Assembly: GCA_035048485.1 (NCBI GenBank) | Contig: CM068587.1 | Location: forward strand, 50,908,501-50,972,500 | Source of the DNA: Pteria penguin | Lineage: Eukaryota; Mollusca; Bivalvia; Pterioida; Pteriidae | Direction of reading: 5' to 3' | Length of the DNA: 64,000 nucleotides | Part shown: positions 33,431-45,246 of the stretch, one piece after another | Layout: each line of letters begins with the position of its first letter | How positions within the stretch are numbered: the stretch's first letter is position 1 | Notes under the pieces: model-generated | What the model was told of the DNA's origin: nothing | The model's input: only the letters and a program-made list of their open reading frames with translations | Databases searched by the model: none | Position numbers and translations under genes: made by a program

Positions 33431-33545
33431 GTATCGTAATTGCACTACAATCAAATATTTTTGTAATGTGTTAAATTTTCTATTATATTATTTGTATTCA
33501 TGTATTGTATAGCTCCATGGTGACTTCTGCCACATAACTGAGCCG
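33418..33545 (+). repeat. Dispersed repeat with CCTAAGTCGGTATCGTAA, copy
   Basis: CCTAAGTCGGTATCGTAATT, GCACTACAATCAAATATTTT, CCATGGTGACTTCTGCCACA. It directly follows the OTU-like relic and might be its 3' end. Confidence 0.75.
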
Positions 33546-33869
33546 GTAACTCCTCTTTTTTCTTTTTAATAATTTTCTTTCTATGCACTGTCCCTATTTG
33601 CTTCTGGCAATATTTCAAATATGTCAGAATACAGGGAAAATGTTTGTTCCAATATATACAAAAACAATCAGTATAATGACATCATCTTGTTCCATGATAA
33701 CTGTTTTGACAAATCTACATACCATACAAAGACAGTCGTTGGGCTACAACATGAGAAGTAAAATCTGCATGTCAGTTACATGTATATAAACATGAAGTTC
33801 ATGTATCTCATGTGCAATATAAACGATCTACTATTTACAATTCAAAGCAGAAACATCAGATACATGGTA

Positions 33870-34132
33870 AAGTTTAGATTCAAGGCCACAAGGTCAAAAT
33901 ACTGGTACTGACTAAAAGGTCTTGCCACTAGGAATACACATATATAGTATGAAGGTCCCATCTCTTTTCTTTCAGAAGTTATGGCTAAGGTTAAAGTTTC
34001 TAAAAAGTAGGTCAAACATCGAGACCAAGGTCACAAGGTATAAAATGTTGGTATCGACAGAATGTTTTTGCCACAAGGAATACACATATGTATTATAAAG
34101 GTACCATCTCTTTTCTTTCAAAAGTCATGACT

Positions 34133-34163
<31 letters not shown>

Positions 34164-34730
34164 ATCGAGACCAAGGTCACAAGGTCAAAAAGGTTAGTAT
34201 CGACAGAAAGGTCTTGCAACAAGGAATACATGTGTAGTATGAAGGTCCCAACTCTTTTCTTTCAAAGTTATGGCTAAGGTTAAAGTTTTTAAAAATTAGG
34301 TCAAATGTTAAGGCCAAGGTCACAAGGTAAAAAATTTAAGTACCAAATAAAAAAAAGGTCTTGCCACAAGGAATATACATATGTAGTATGAAAACCCAGT
34401 CTCTTTTGGTTTAAAAGTTAGGGCCAAGGTTAAAGTTTTCAAAAAATAGGTAAAATGTCAAGGTCACAAGGTCAAATTTTGGTCCCAAAAGAAAGACCTT
34501 GCCTCAAAGAATATACATGTGTTAGTATGAATACCCAGTCTTTTTTGGTTCAAAAGTTATAGCTAAAGTTAAAGTTTTTTAAAAAGTAGGTAAAATGTCA
34601 AGGCCAAGACCACAAGGTCAAACATTTTGGTACCAAAAAAAAAGTCTTGCCACAAGAAATATACATGGGTAGTATGAATACCTAGTCTCTTTTGGGTTAA
34701 AAAGTTATGGTCAAAGTCAAAGTTAAAAAA
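33870..34730 (+). repeat. ~146-bp AGGTCA-rich tandem array, about six units
   Basis: CAAGGTCACAAGG or a variant recurs at about 33,882, 34,026, 34,172, 34,314, 34,459 and 34,604. Units hold AAGGTCTTGCCACAAGGAAT, ACACATATGTAGTATGAAGG, CTCTTTTCTTTCAAAAGTTA and TAAGGTTAAAGTTTTTAAAA. The period equals that of the 425-1010 array, though the monomer differs. Confidence 0.88.
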
Positions 34731-34734
34731 AATG

Positions 34735-36560
34735 ACGCGTGAACGGCAACCCCAGGTCGCCCTATGAGAATGGACTGTGTCTCTATTGCAGTTCAATGGC
34801 ACTTTGATGGCAATACTACGACGTTCTCCGAGACTGAACCTACCTAGTATATAGGAGCATTATATGCAGCAAATAAAAAACATCCATTTCATCATGTACG
34901 AATGAGAGTAACAAGTTGGGCTTTTGCTTGCTTATACGCACGTCCAGCAGGTCAAAGGAAGGTGCAGACGTAGTGCATCTCATTTTGGGACGAAAACGGC
35001 TACATGGCGAAGAAGGATTTGACCATTTCTGGACGAAGACGGACAGTTGCAGCATGGTCACTATCATGGACTCATGTCTGAGCAGTGAAATGAGGACCCT
35101 GCCAGTTTTTTAAAGTGTCTTCGAGTGCCACCGGCCTTCTTTGAAAAATGAGCTCCTATACATACTGAGTCCTTGAATCACCAAACAAGAGTTGTCAGAG
35201 GACATCAAAGTTCGCCGTGGGCAACCAAATTTAAATAGAAAAAGTTTTTTTTTTTAAGTAGGTCAGTCTTCAAGGCCAAGGTCAAAAACTTTTTTAAATG
35301 TTCATACGTAAGGAAATATCTTGTTGCAAGGAATACACACATGAAATATTCATTTCATAACTTATAACCAAGGTTAATTTTGTCTAAAAAGTAGGTCAAA
35401 CTTCAAGGTCAAGGTCACAATGTAAACAGTTTTGCATCCCAGTAAAAGTCTTGGCACATCGAAAACATATGTGAAATATAAAAGCCCTGTCTCTTATGGT
35501 TCTAAAGTTATGATACAGGTTCAAAATTGTGTCTATAACGACGACGACGCCGGTGGTATGACAATTATAACTCTTCGGTTTTTCGTTGTTGTAGGGAACT
35601 TTCATTTCTTCAGAATTCTTCTTAAACTATTCAGAAATGTTCTAATCCTTGTATTTTCACGCTGTTCCCTGCTTTATAATGGAATTACCCTAACTGAATG
35701 TATTTCATTATACAGAGTTATCTGCTTATAGTGAAGGTATCTGACGTAGAATAATTGTGAAATGTAAACGCACTTTATCAAAGTTACGAGAAAAAAGGGA
35801 TTTCTATTACGTTTTAAACATATAGGCAGACAGATGGACATATGGACCTACTAACAACAGATTGATACTAAACAATAAACCGTCAAGGGCGGTATGACTG
35901 GATTGCTATTGCTAAACAAAAAATGTTCACACTGGACGGACGGACGGATGGACAGACAGACAGACGGACGGACGGACGGACAGATTTTGCCAATTTATAA
36001 ACCGCAATTATTGCTTTGCATTAACATTAAAAATACATGTATGCAAATGATTACCTTAAAGGCAAAAAAAAAAAAAACCAAACAAACAAAAAAACAGTTT
36101 GTGTTCACTGAAGCGTAAAGTCAGGGTCTAGGTCGCTAAATTTTTGTATTAGTTAGAGAGAACATTCAAGTATCTACATACCTACCAACTTTGACATAAT
36201 ACCCTTTAGGGTATGAAAGAAACCAAGCTAAAAGCAAAATGTTGACGCCGGACGGACGGTTGGACGGACAGACGGATTTCGCCAATTCATAGACAGGAAT
36301 TGCTTTGCAATCCGGTCAATAAAACTGGAGCATGTTTTAAAACATATGTCCCTGCTCTGGCCTTATTTCATAACAGCAACAAAGCTTTCCTAAATTATAA
36401 GTTTCATGGGCCGTAACTCCTATAAATATCAACAGTAGTAACTTTGCCTTTTGAAATATTGACCCTCAAATCTATAGGCATCCTTCCCTTTTGAAAAGAT
36501 TTTTAATTAAGTTATCGTCAAATGCCCAATATCACACATTGTGGCACATTTGTTCATTAA
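34735..36560 (+). repeat. Dispersed repeat, copy 2 (partner at 1,565-2,340), with insertions
   Basis: Matches copy 1 in order: 34,735-34,900 (ACGCGTGAACGGCAACCC...AGCAAATAAA), then after unrelated sequence 35,665-35,880 (TTCCCTGCTTTATAATGGAA...) and 36,318-36,540 (AAAACTGGAGCATGTTTT...). Between them sit an AGGTCA repeat (about 35,240-35,530) and a ~440-bp insertion. Confidence 0.72.
35881..36318. mobile_element. ~440-bp insertion with AATAAA flanks inside the dispersed repeat
   Basis: Compared with copy 1 (ACACTAAATAAAACTGG at about 2,035), this stretch is extra and is flanked by AATAAA on both sides (about 35,874 and 36,317), as a target duplication would be. Its ends are partly complementary (GACTGGATTGCTATTGC against a right end GCTTTGCAATCCGGTC). 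It holds GGAC/AGAC minisatellite tracts at 35,936-35,982 and 36,251-36,275, and TTTCGCCAATT/TTTTGCCAATT repeats. Confidence 0.55.
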
Positions 36561-36715
36561 TGCATAAGGATTAAATGTTTAAATGTATTCTAAAAGAGAA
36601 ATAACATAAACTGCTACCAGTATTGTAGGCAATGATAGAGCTACGTCAAAAAGATGAATCCCGGACACCGGAATCGAACCCAGAACCTTCCGCTATCAAA
36701 GGGGACGCTCTCACC
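36557..36715 (-). mobile_element. tRNA-derived SINE, family C, second copy
   Basis: On minus: GTGAGAGCGTCCCCTTTGAT, GGTTCTGGGTTCGATTCCGG, GGGATTCATCTTTTTGACGT, body to ATTTAATCCTTATGCAT. The 5' end is cut by a (TATG)n tract at about 36,716-36,830. Confidence 0.75.
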
Positions 36716-36932
36716 ATATGTATGTATGCATGTGTGTGGTGCATGTGGCTATCTATATGTATGTTTTTATGCATGTATGTGTGTATATATGTATTTATGT
36801 GCAGATATGTATGTATGTACATGTATATATTCACTGTATGAAATAGTGTTGAACAAAAACTCTGGAGTTGTTGGTAATTCATGGGAAAAAATCTAGGTAT
36901 GTATACATAAAAATGTCAAATCAAGACCCACA

Positions 36933-37069
36933 CATGCATACCACGACACGGGGCCTCAGTTTTTACTGTCTCATCCGAAAGACGGGACACCGGCATGACC
37001 AGAGAGGGACCCGAATCCCGGCTTCCCGATCAGGAGGCGAGCTTGATACCAGTAGGCCACGCCGGCTTA
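36933..37069 (-). mobile_element. tRNA-derived SINE, family A, truncated
   Basis: On minus from GCCGGCGTGGCCTACTGG through a B box altered to GATTCGGGTCC and GATGAGACAGTAAAAACTGA to GGTATGCATGTGTGG, where it stops. Only the 5' half is present. Confidence 0.85.
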
Positions 37070-39631
37070 AACATTCTTGAAAGTAGGATCTCAAATTGCA
37101 CCATTTATATATCTACCATACAATTTCTTCACTGGATTGTTTAAATGTTCCTCAATATATCCCTGTGAGAGTAGTTTCGCGGCAAGAAGAAGCCTAGCTG
37201 TCAGGATTTAGAACAAGCCTACGCATAGCGAATAATTTGTGAAATGAAGACGCTATATGCGGGAGAGGACGGTATGTTGCCTCTCAGGAAAGGGAAGTTT
37301 GTAATAATGAAATTCAAATCGTCACGTTGACATAAAGAGATGTATATAATGAACCACTTTCACTAATTGATAGGAGAATACCGAGGTATGACGCATGGTT
37401 GTAAATCGACAATTCGTGACCGAGGTATCTGTATGTAAAGATGAATCGATATGCTAATTTTTATTGTCTGTGGAGAGCAAAGACTGTATGGATTCTGCTT
37501 CGTATGATTAATTGTTACTTTTATCTTCAAGTTGCAGCGAGCATGTGGTGCTCTTTAAAATTCAATTTCACGAAGCATTTGCTTTAGGATTTTTTATACA
37601 CGTATCTTGATATAATGTGGCTATGGTATTTTATTTGCGTATCAGTCTACACAACTGTTGACTATTCAGTGATGAACTATGCCATCAATCTATATTGGAC
37701 AATTATGGTCGGTATGTATTATCATACAAGAGAAACTCACCAATATATACAGGGAGTCTGGTATTAATGTTTGCTTTCAAGGGTCCATAGTTCACATTTT
37801 TGTAGGTGTTAATACTACAAAGTAATTGCGGCGGTTTCCTACGTATCTTATATTTGAAATCTATTAGCAGCCTGTATGCAGCTTTTCTCCGTCTTGTAGG
37901 AAATCTATCAAGATTGTAAGAAATACTTTGAAAAATATTGCCATCGTCTACGTAGATAAGAAATTTCATTGTTTAAAGAATGAAAAAAAAACCCAAAGCA
38001 TATTGCACAACAGATTACATTATTATTACTTTGATCTTGATAATAATTATCAGAGCACATATACGTGTATACATGCAGCACATGCGCATTTTGAAGTTTC
38101 ATCTCTCTATACTGATGTTTACGTTAAATATTTGGAAAACTGAGTCGTCGATAATCTTACACGTCTTTGGAAAAAACTATTATTACCTATATTTCCCATT
38201 GTTAATAATTAGGTATGCTGTTGTAGATTTCATTTCAAAATACATAATAGTCAATTCGTCATTAATAAGCTAAACATTTTTTGATTTTTTCACAAGCTGC
38301 ATTAGACATTGAAATCTCTAAATACATCACTTTTTATGCAGTCCTTTGTAATCTGTCTTTTCATTAAACCGGTTTCGTAGTGGCGCTGTCTTACATATTC
38401 AACTCTTACAAAGGATTTTTCATAAGCCGCGTCTGTTCCATCGAAGTAATGTAATTGTCTTTTCCTGTATGTACTCCCTTATTACGTATCTGAGGATTTC
38501 ACATACATGTGTTGAATGTATGAATATGACATGGAGTTGGTATTTTCGTGCTGTGGAATATAAGTATATGGTGCAAAGAAGTTATACATCTACATATGTT
38601 CTGAGATCCATTTATTATATTAAGATTCGGTTACTATTAGATAGCATACATACATTTAAAGATAATTATAACTAGGAAGAATGGAGCAATGTTTGAGTAT
38701 GTTTATATATGTAAAAGTTAAAAGAGTAGGTGCTTAGGACACACAACAAATGAACAATCAAGACTTAGTGGCTATATATTATCTTTGCAGGAATCAACAC
38801 TTACAAACTGATAGACAAACAGAAACAAACAAACAAAAAAGCTATGTACAAAGCAGACACAATGCAAATATAAGAGGTATATAATAACGTGTTGCTGCAA
38901 ACAATAAATTTGAAATCTGTATATAGGTAGGTAGGCCTTATATGTGTATGTATGTTAATAACTGGACAAAATATTTGGTATTGTTAATTCTCTGTTCCTA
39001 TCTCAATGTCACTTATAATCCGCTCACCTGGGCTTAAGTTATTGTTATCTGAAGCCAAACTTGACCACACGTAATATATTGGGTCATTGAGCAGATCCAG
39101 AACTATTTTTTTATGTTAGCATTTGTTTTTTTAGTAATTGTTTGTCGAATGCTGAGTTATATCACTTCATGGTATTTAGTATGAACGCACGAGCTGGTTT
39201 TATATACATCTAAAACACAAGTACTTGGCTCGTGACTAAAAGATCTCGCCGGCGGTGAGAGAAATGAGAAATCTGGTGATTGATAACTTGTATGATTTAC
39301 GCCACGTATATGTTAACAGTATCGAAAAGTGCAATGTTGAGAAATTTATTCCGTTGCCACTTTCCCACCCAAAGCAAACATAATTTTTTTTACCTGCAAT
39401 TCCTACTGTAACGTGGGTTTTCACTTTATATTCCAAAAGATCAAGATACAGCTGCAGTGGAACCCTTACACCTCATTTACTGCAATACACCGGTCCAAAC
39501 ATCTAGTGCAATAAATGTAGATACAGCACGTTTTATAGGATCATCACTGCATTTGTTGGGACTGCTGAGTAGGGCTTAATTTTAGTGAACGGTATCAGGC
39601 AGATTATATTACCGTATAAGTTTAATAATCA
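37070..39631. other. AT-rich stretch without a recognisable gene
   Basis: Several open frames of 60-97 codons occur on both strands, with no family motif, no paired splice sites and no codon bias. I see nothing to support a gene. Confidence 0.4.
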
Positions 39632-39723
39632 ATAGATCTTTTTAACGTAACTGCGGACCTGTACTCCGCGCATGTGTGTTAACGCTTCCGGGTGGATTAC
39701 CAAGCGACATATAAACAACGACT

Positions 39724-42700
39724 ATGGTGAAATCTTGTTGCGTTTATAAATGTCACAATAAAGCGAATGAAAAGGCTAGAAATGAAAACATCCAATTTTG
39801 TCGGTTTCCGCAAAATAAAAGAACTTTTTGTGTTTGGCGTGGATCAAAGCCATTAACAGAATGAATTGGATGCCAAACAATAGCACCAGAGTGTATTCGG
39901 TACATTTCATTGACGGGGTCCACAGTGACGAACCAGAAGATGAAAACTTTGCCCCAACAATCTTTTCGTATAAAGAAAAACAGTTGTCGGTTAGAGATGC
40001 TGCCCGAGAGGCTAGAGCGGTGTCAAGACATGCATTAAAGGTACACATTAAACATACATGTTAATTAATACATTTTAGTTATAGTACTATGTATACATGT
40101 GCATGTACCTTACTGTAGTTTGTATAAATAATAACAGGATATGACATATCTTGTTATTTTTGGACCATAGATATTGATCAACTTACATATGTTTAATGAT
40201 TATATATTAAATACAATACACAAATTCACACAATCAAAAAATCTTCAACATCATCTTTTCGTTAAATTACTTCCATAGTTCTATCTTGGACTCGGTGATT
40301 TGAGTGTTTCAGCAAACCAAAAATTCATGTATTTTCAATATTTCATGAGCCATTTTGTATGCTATAAGTTTATATCATTTAAAATGGAATAAAGGCCAGA
40401 TATTTATCATGTATTATAAAGAGGAACTATATCTACCAAAACATTAATTCATAGTCATATTTATTTTAATGACAATAATAATAATAATACATGTAAATTT
40501 ATGTAATCATAATAATAGATAATATATTTCATCTGAAATTTTTACTATGGTTTACATTTATTTATATAGTTATAATGAACACTTCATGATTAAAATTTAA
40601 ATTCTTACAGGAAAAAATTGCTTCTGAAAAAAATGCAAATGAAGTTGAGAAGACATGCAAGAATTTTTCTCTGTTTGCCCATGCCAGCTATTGTAGTCCA
40701 TCAGATAACCTGACCACAGATTCAAATATGCCAACCACATTAACTGCGGGCTCTGGATTTTCATTTGCAGATGATATTGAGGTTCCATTTACTGTTCCCA
40801 CTGTAGACACAGGTAAATATTATACTTTAACTTATATTTTTAATTTTACTGCATGTCATGATAAATAAAAGAACACAAAATTTTATAAGCTCATGCAGAT
40901 TTTTGGTAAATTGTTTTACTGTCCATGCATCTACCTATTTGTAATTGTTTTAAACAAATGTGAATTGGGGCTGAGAAACTCAAATATACTATATGTTGTA
41001 TATTGCCTATGCCTGAAACATTAAGTCTTGTTAATCATATACCTTGTTTTGAATGTTATTAATACCATTTAATACCATATTTGTCATATTTGCAAAACAA
41101 AATTTAGATTTCATAACTTTAATTAGGTATTCAATGTGAGCCTGACCCATTGATGATGGAAAACATTCAATTAAAAGAAGAAAACAAAAAGATTAGAGAA
41201 GAACTACAGAATCACAAATGGGGGTTCACAGAATCAAGGATGATGATGTAGCCACCAGATTTTACACAGGCCTGCCATCTTTTGCTGTTTTTCTTTGGTG
41301 GTTTAAGTAAGAATGATTTCTATAAATCTTATCAGCTAACATCTGTTAATGCTATACATTGTGTATGAATGTAATTGAATGTTTACTTTTGTCACTTAAT
41401 GTACCATTATAGATATCCACCTTCTGACTATACTGCTATAGCTAGTACTAGGTGAACATTGATAGCTCATTTGATCGTGTACAGGCTATTAAAGTCCTGG
41501 GTTGTGAGTATGAGCATGATAAAATCCTTCCTTTTTGTGTCGGCTGCTAAGCATAGAGGCACGTTGGGAGAATAACTTTGTACGACAGTTTTATGTATAA
41601 TTTTAAGATACACTGAAATTGGCATGAGAATAGAATTTACCTTGAGGTCTATCATTAATTATCATTACTTTTGAAGCCGGCGTGGCCTAGTGGTATTGCG
41701 TCGGACTCCTGATCGGGAGGCCGGGGTTCGAGTCCTGCTCTGGTCATGCCGGTGTCATGTCTTTCGGATGAGACAGTAAAAACCGAGGCCCCGTGTCGTG
41801 GTATGCATGGCACGTTAAAGATCCCTCATGCTTCGGGTGGGTCCGTTGCAAAGGTCAAAATTTGTATGCCCCGCATCAGGCAGATGCCGTCACCATATAC
41901 GTGAAATATTCGTGGTGACGTAAAACAAAATTCAATCAACCAATCAATCATTATTTTTGGTGTTCTACTGTTAAAAATATTTCTTTATTATAATGAATAT
42001 ATCTTTTACAGTTATTTATCCAGTAAGAGCAGAAGGATGAGTTTTTGGAGGGGCAAAGGCCATGCGACACCTAGTAGGTCAAGGATGGGAAGATCCAGTC
42101 TGCAACCCATCGACCAATTACTATCCGTCCTAATGAGATTACGACTTGGGTTGTTTGTTCAGGATGTAGCTAACAGATTTTGTATATCAGTTTTTTTTTC
42201 ATTTTCTATGATTTTCAGCTTGATGTACAAAGAGCTAGAGTCTCTTAATGTTTTTCCCACCCGTGAATCTGTCAATCGAACCATGCCATCTTCATTTAAA
42301 GCAAAATACCCTTCAACAAGAATCATTATAGATTGCACAGAAATATTTCTTCAACGTTCCACCAGCCTTATAGCACAGAGCCTGACCTTTTCAAATTATA
42401 AACACAACAATACTCTGAAATTTTTAGTAGGTATTACACCGTCTGGTGTGATATCTTTCGTATCAGAAGCATGGGGAGGGCGTGTATCGGATAGAAAAAT
42501 TACTGAGGAGAGTGGATTATTAGACTTGTTAGAACCAAACGATAGTGTCATGGCAGACAAAGGATTTACAATTAACGATGCTTGTTGAAAGAAATTGTAC
42601 TTTAAATATTCCACCAGGTAAAAGTGACCAGTTTTCCACAACAGAGGTCTTTCAAACACAGGAAATAGCAGAACTGAGAATTCATGTGGAGAGAGCTATT

Positions 42701-42841
42701 GGTAGGGTAAAGAATTATCATATTTTAGAGGGAATATTGCCATTAACTTTAGCTCCATTAGCTTCTAAAATTTTTAAAGTATGTTGTTGGCTGACAAATT
42801 TTGATGTGCCTCACAAGAATGAACTAATTATATGTATGTAA
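39724..42841 (+). pseudogene. ISL2EU transposase: THAP zinc finger + HTH + DDE (DDE_Tnp_4 type), four exons, frameshifted
   Basis: Exons: 39,724-40,040, 40,611-40,812, 41,127-41,306 and 42,012-42,841, with AG/GT at each junction. Exon 1 codes for a THAP DNA-binding finger (CCVYKCHN..., FCRFPQNKR, then after a frameshift AWIKAINRMNW, VYSVHF, FAPTIF). The third zinc ligand, normally Cys before S-x-HF, is Tyr. Exon 3 has a charged helix and, after a second shift, KDDD and TRFYTGLPSF, the helix-turn-helix lead-in. Exon 4 holds QDVANRF, then the catalytic triad: D in [10 protein letters not shown] in SVMADKGF, E in RIHVERAIGRVKNY, with a frameshift after about 42,585 between the second and third. 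All three acidic residues survive. The enzyme would cut and join the TIRs. Confidence 0.85.
41674..41950 (+). mobile_element. tRNA-derived SINE, family A, full length, in an intron of the transposase gene
   Basis: GCCGGCGTGGCCTAGTGGTA (A box), GGGGTTCGAGTCC (B box), GGATGAGACAGTAAAAACCG, GTTGCAAAGGTCAAAATTTG, CGTGAAATATTCGTGGTGAC, and a tail CAATCAACCAATCAATCA. It is the best-preserved copy and inserted after the transposon, within the intron 41,307-42,011. Confidence 0.93.
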
Positions 42842-43425
42842 TATATAGATTCTTAATATTTATCATGATAAAAGCAACCTAAGACCTGAAATGTCATTTT
42901 AAAGGAACATATGCACGCTTTGATGAAAAAATAAATTTCTCAATTTTTTTTCTTAATAGATTTTCAACCATTCTGAACATCATATCATTAATATTAAGCC
43001 TAAACCAGACTCACAAACTTTCTTTGTTTCAATGAACAATGCACAAACGATATGTTAATTAACCTCATGGAACTCTTCTTTCTATTTTCACTTATTCAGA
43101 GAGCTGATTCATGTGAAAATCATGTTTAGAGTGATGGGAGGGGTGTTAATTAGATATTTTGTAAGACAATTACATGATTTGTAATATGAGTTTGAATTTT
43201 CTAAAAAAAAATATGAATACATGCATTATATATTCTTGTCAGATAGTTTTTTTTATCAAAACTTACATATGTCCCTTTAAGCTTGAATTTTCATGTTATT
43301 GAAATTGTTCAAATTTTGACATATCTTTACCCGATCAACAGCTCCCCCCCCCCCTGAATTCTCAATAAATCTATCAACATCAGAATAAGGATGGGGGGGG
43401 TGGTTTAATTGAGAATGAGTTCTTG

Positions 43426-43427
<2 letters not shown>

Positions 43428-43506
<79 letters not shown>
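43428..43506. repeat. (TA)n microsatellite
   Basis: About 38 TA units between the two ISL2EU genes. Confidence 0.95.
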
Positions 43507-43508
<2 letters not shown>

Positions 43509-43544
43509 TTTATAAGTATATTTTATGCATAGATAATTGGATAG

Positions 43545-44211
43545 ATATGATTCATAAAAAAATCTAGAAGTTTTGGCATCATCATTTGAACAAAGTCTGG
43601 GTCAAATGGGACTCTATCAATGCAGATATTATTTTTATTTGCATTTGTCCAAATTACAAAATCACACCAAGTTTTGTTCATGATTGCCATTTCTCCTTGT
43701 ATTTGTGCATAATATTTATGATTTTTTTAGCTTGGGCCCTTCGCTGGTATTTATCATACAAAGTCTAGAATCGTTTTATGACAAGATATCATCAATTTCT
43801 AACAAATGTATGGCCTCTCCTCCAAGTAAAAAGGGACACTTTATTTCTATGATCCCAGTATCACCCTCCTCTTTAACTAAACCATCCGCAGATGCCCCTA
43901 AAAAGGAATGGGTGCTATAAAGTTTAAGCCCTGTTGGCAGCACTTCACATTTGGCAATTAAGTTCTTTCTTCTTATATATTCTTCTTTGACGATTGGTTC
44001 TTTTTCAACCCCCATTGTACCGCCTCTGGTAATTTTGCATATCTGTAATTGTAGGTTTAAATAAGATTGAAATGATTATTAAATAAATTGAGCGGGCATA
44101 GACAGAGTTATTTGGTTTATACATGTACATGACATTGATTGATTGATTGATTCATTCATTCATTCATTCATTCATTGATTTATTTATTTATTTATTGATT
44201 TATTTATCTAT

Positions 44212-44254
<43 letters not shown>

Positions 44255-45163
44255 TTGTCTATTTATATTTTTATTTTGATATATGTACCGGTATGCATAG
44301 GTATATTGTTCATAAATGACACAATGTATGATTTTATTTATCATAAATGTCAAAATTGTTTACCTGTCAAGACTTGACCCTTCTACAATCTGTTTAATTA
44401 ATGATGAAGGATTGGAACCTGAAGTTAAGACACTGCCAAACAGGGAACTTGTTAGTCTACATTTATGCAGTTCTCTCCATAGAGGGCACGGCTTTGATCT
44501 CTTGTGTGCTCCTCTATGTATGTGACTAGTTCATCATCAATGACAGGTGGTGGATCTGTGAGAGTATAATAAAAGAACAACCTTTTGAGAGAGGTAGAAA
44601 ATTATTGTGTATTTTCTATGAATGAGAATTTGTCTGTCTTCTTGAGATTTAGATCTTTAATTTGTATTGAAGTGTAATGTTATCTTTTGATAAGAAATTA
44701 AGAACAGGTGTTTTCAAACATTTTTATCTGACCATATTTCAATCTCTTAATTGTTTATAATTGGTGTCACTTACAATTGCCTACTGAAAATACCATGTTT
44801 TCCATTTCTATCTGTAAAGGGTCTACAGTTGTGTTAACCTCTTCTTGACCCTGAGCTTGCGGAACATGATCAGGTATCTGCGATAGATGAGCTAATCCTA
44901 AACAAAAATATTCTTTAGAAAAGCATGCAGTGCTAGGAGCAGTAATGCATTTGCTTTTATCTGTAAAATGTATAAAAATCTCAATCTTTATGACTATTAT
45001 GATTATTATTATTCACTAGTTGTGGGTCTGTGGGAGTCTGTGAACATAATAACATATTTATAATTTCATTTTTCTTTTTCTTATTTACATCTATATTAAC
45101 ATCATTGGCTAGCTTGCACAATAAATCGATGTTAAGCTTGTTCAAATGTTCGCGCGTAGCCAT
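43545..45163 (-). pseudogene. ISL2EU accessory nuclease: SAP + YqaJ-type exonuclease, broken
   Basis: On minus the start exon (45,163-44,981, ATG at 45,163) codes for a SAP-like module, LNKLNIDLLCKLANDVNI then KKKKNEIINMLL. The YqaJ core follows at 44,015-43,776: TGLKLYSTHSFLGASADGLV and GIIEIKCPF, which contain the Asp and the Glu-x-Lys of the PD-(D/E)xK fold. After a stop and frame change, a second block at about 43,710-43,550 reads YYAQIQGEMAI, WCDFVIWT and FDPDFVQ, the conserved Q-x-Q-x-x-M / W-x-D-F-x-V-W motif of lambda-exonuclease/YqaJ proteins. Exons between 44,020 and 44,980 are not resolved. In ISL2EU elements this nuclease accompanies the transposase; its exact role is not known. 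Catalytic residues are kept, but the reading frame is not. Confidence 0.78.
44132..44262. repeat. Tetranucleotide tract (TTGA/TTCA/TTTA)n
   Basis: TGATTGATTGATT, then (TTCA)n, then (TTTA)n with a few substitutions. Confidence 0.93.
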
Positions 45164-45246
45164 GTTGACATTGGGTTGTTTACACTAGAAACGAATCCAC
45201 CCGGAAGCGGTTATGCGCATGCGCGAGTCTTGCGTTAAAAAGGTCT

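Larger units (their letters stand above)
39634..45246. mobile_element. ISL2EU-type DNA transposon with transposase and YqaJ nuclease
   Basis: Left end AGATCTTTTTAACGTAACTG (39,634 on) and right end, read on minus from 45,246, AGACCTTTTTAACGCAAGAC are inverted repeats. Similarity resumes inward in CGCTTCCGGGTGGATT on both sides. Both ends are flanked by AT, the presumed target duplication. Two converging genes lie inside: a four-exon THAP/DDE transposase on plus and a SAP/YqaJ nuclease on minus, the pair of ORFs known for the ISL2EU superfamily. Each has frameshifts, so the copy is inactive. Later insertions are a SINE (41,674-41,950), a (TA)n tract (43,428-43,506) and a tetranucleotide tract. 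Confidence 0.87.

Noticed and set aside
36646..36896. Overlapping ORFs rich in Tyr, Met and Cys
   Set aside because: They translate a (TATG)n microsatellite and a SINE fragment.
37703..37969. Minus ORF beginning MKFLIYVDDG, suggesting an RT catalytic box
   Set aside because: Only the four-residue YVDD matches; neither the preceding nor following RT blocks are present in any frame.
41674..41750. tRNA gene suggested by A and B boxes
   Set aside because: No acceptor stem or anticodon stem closes, and the same head with a body recurs three more times; it is a SINE.
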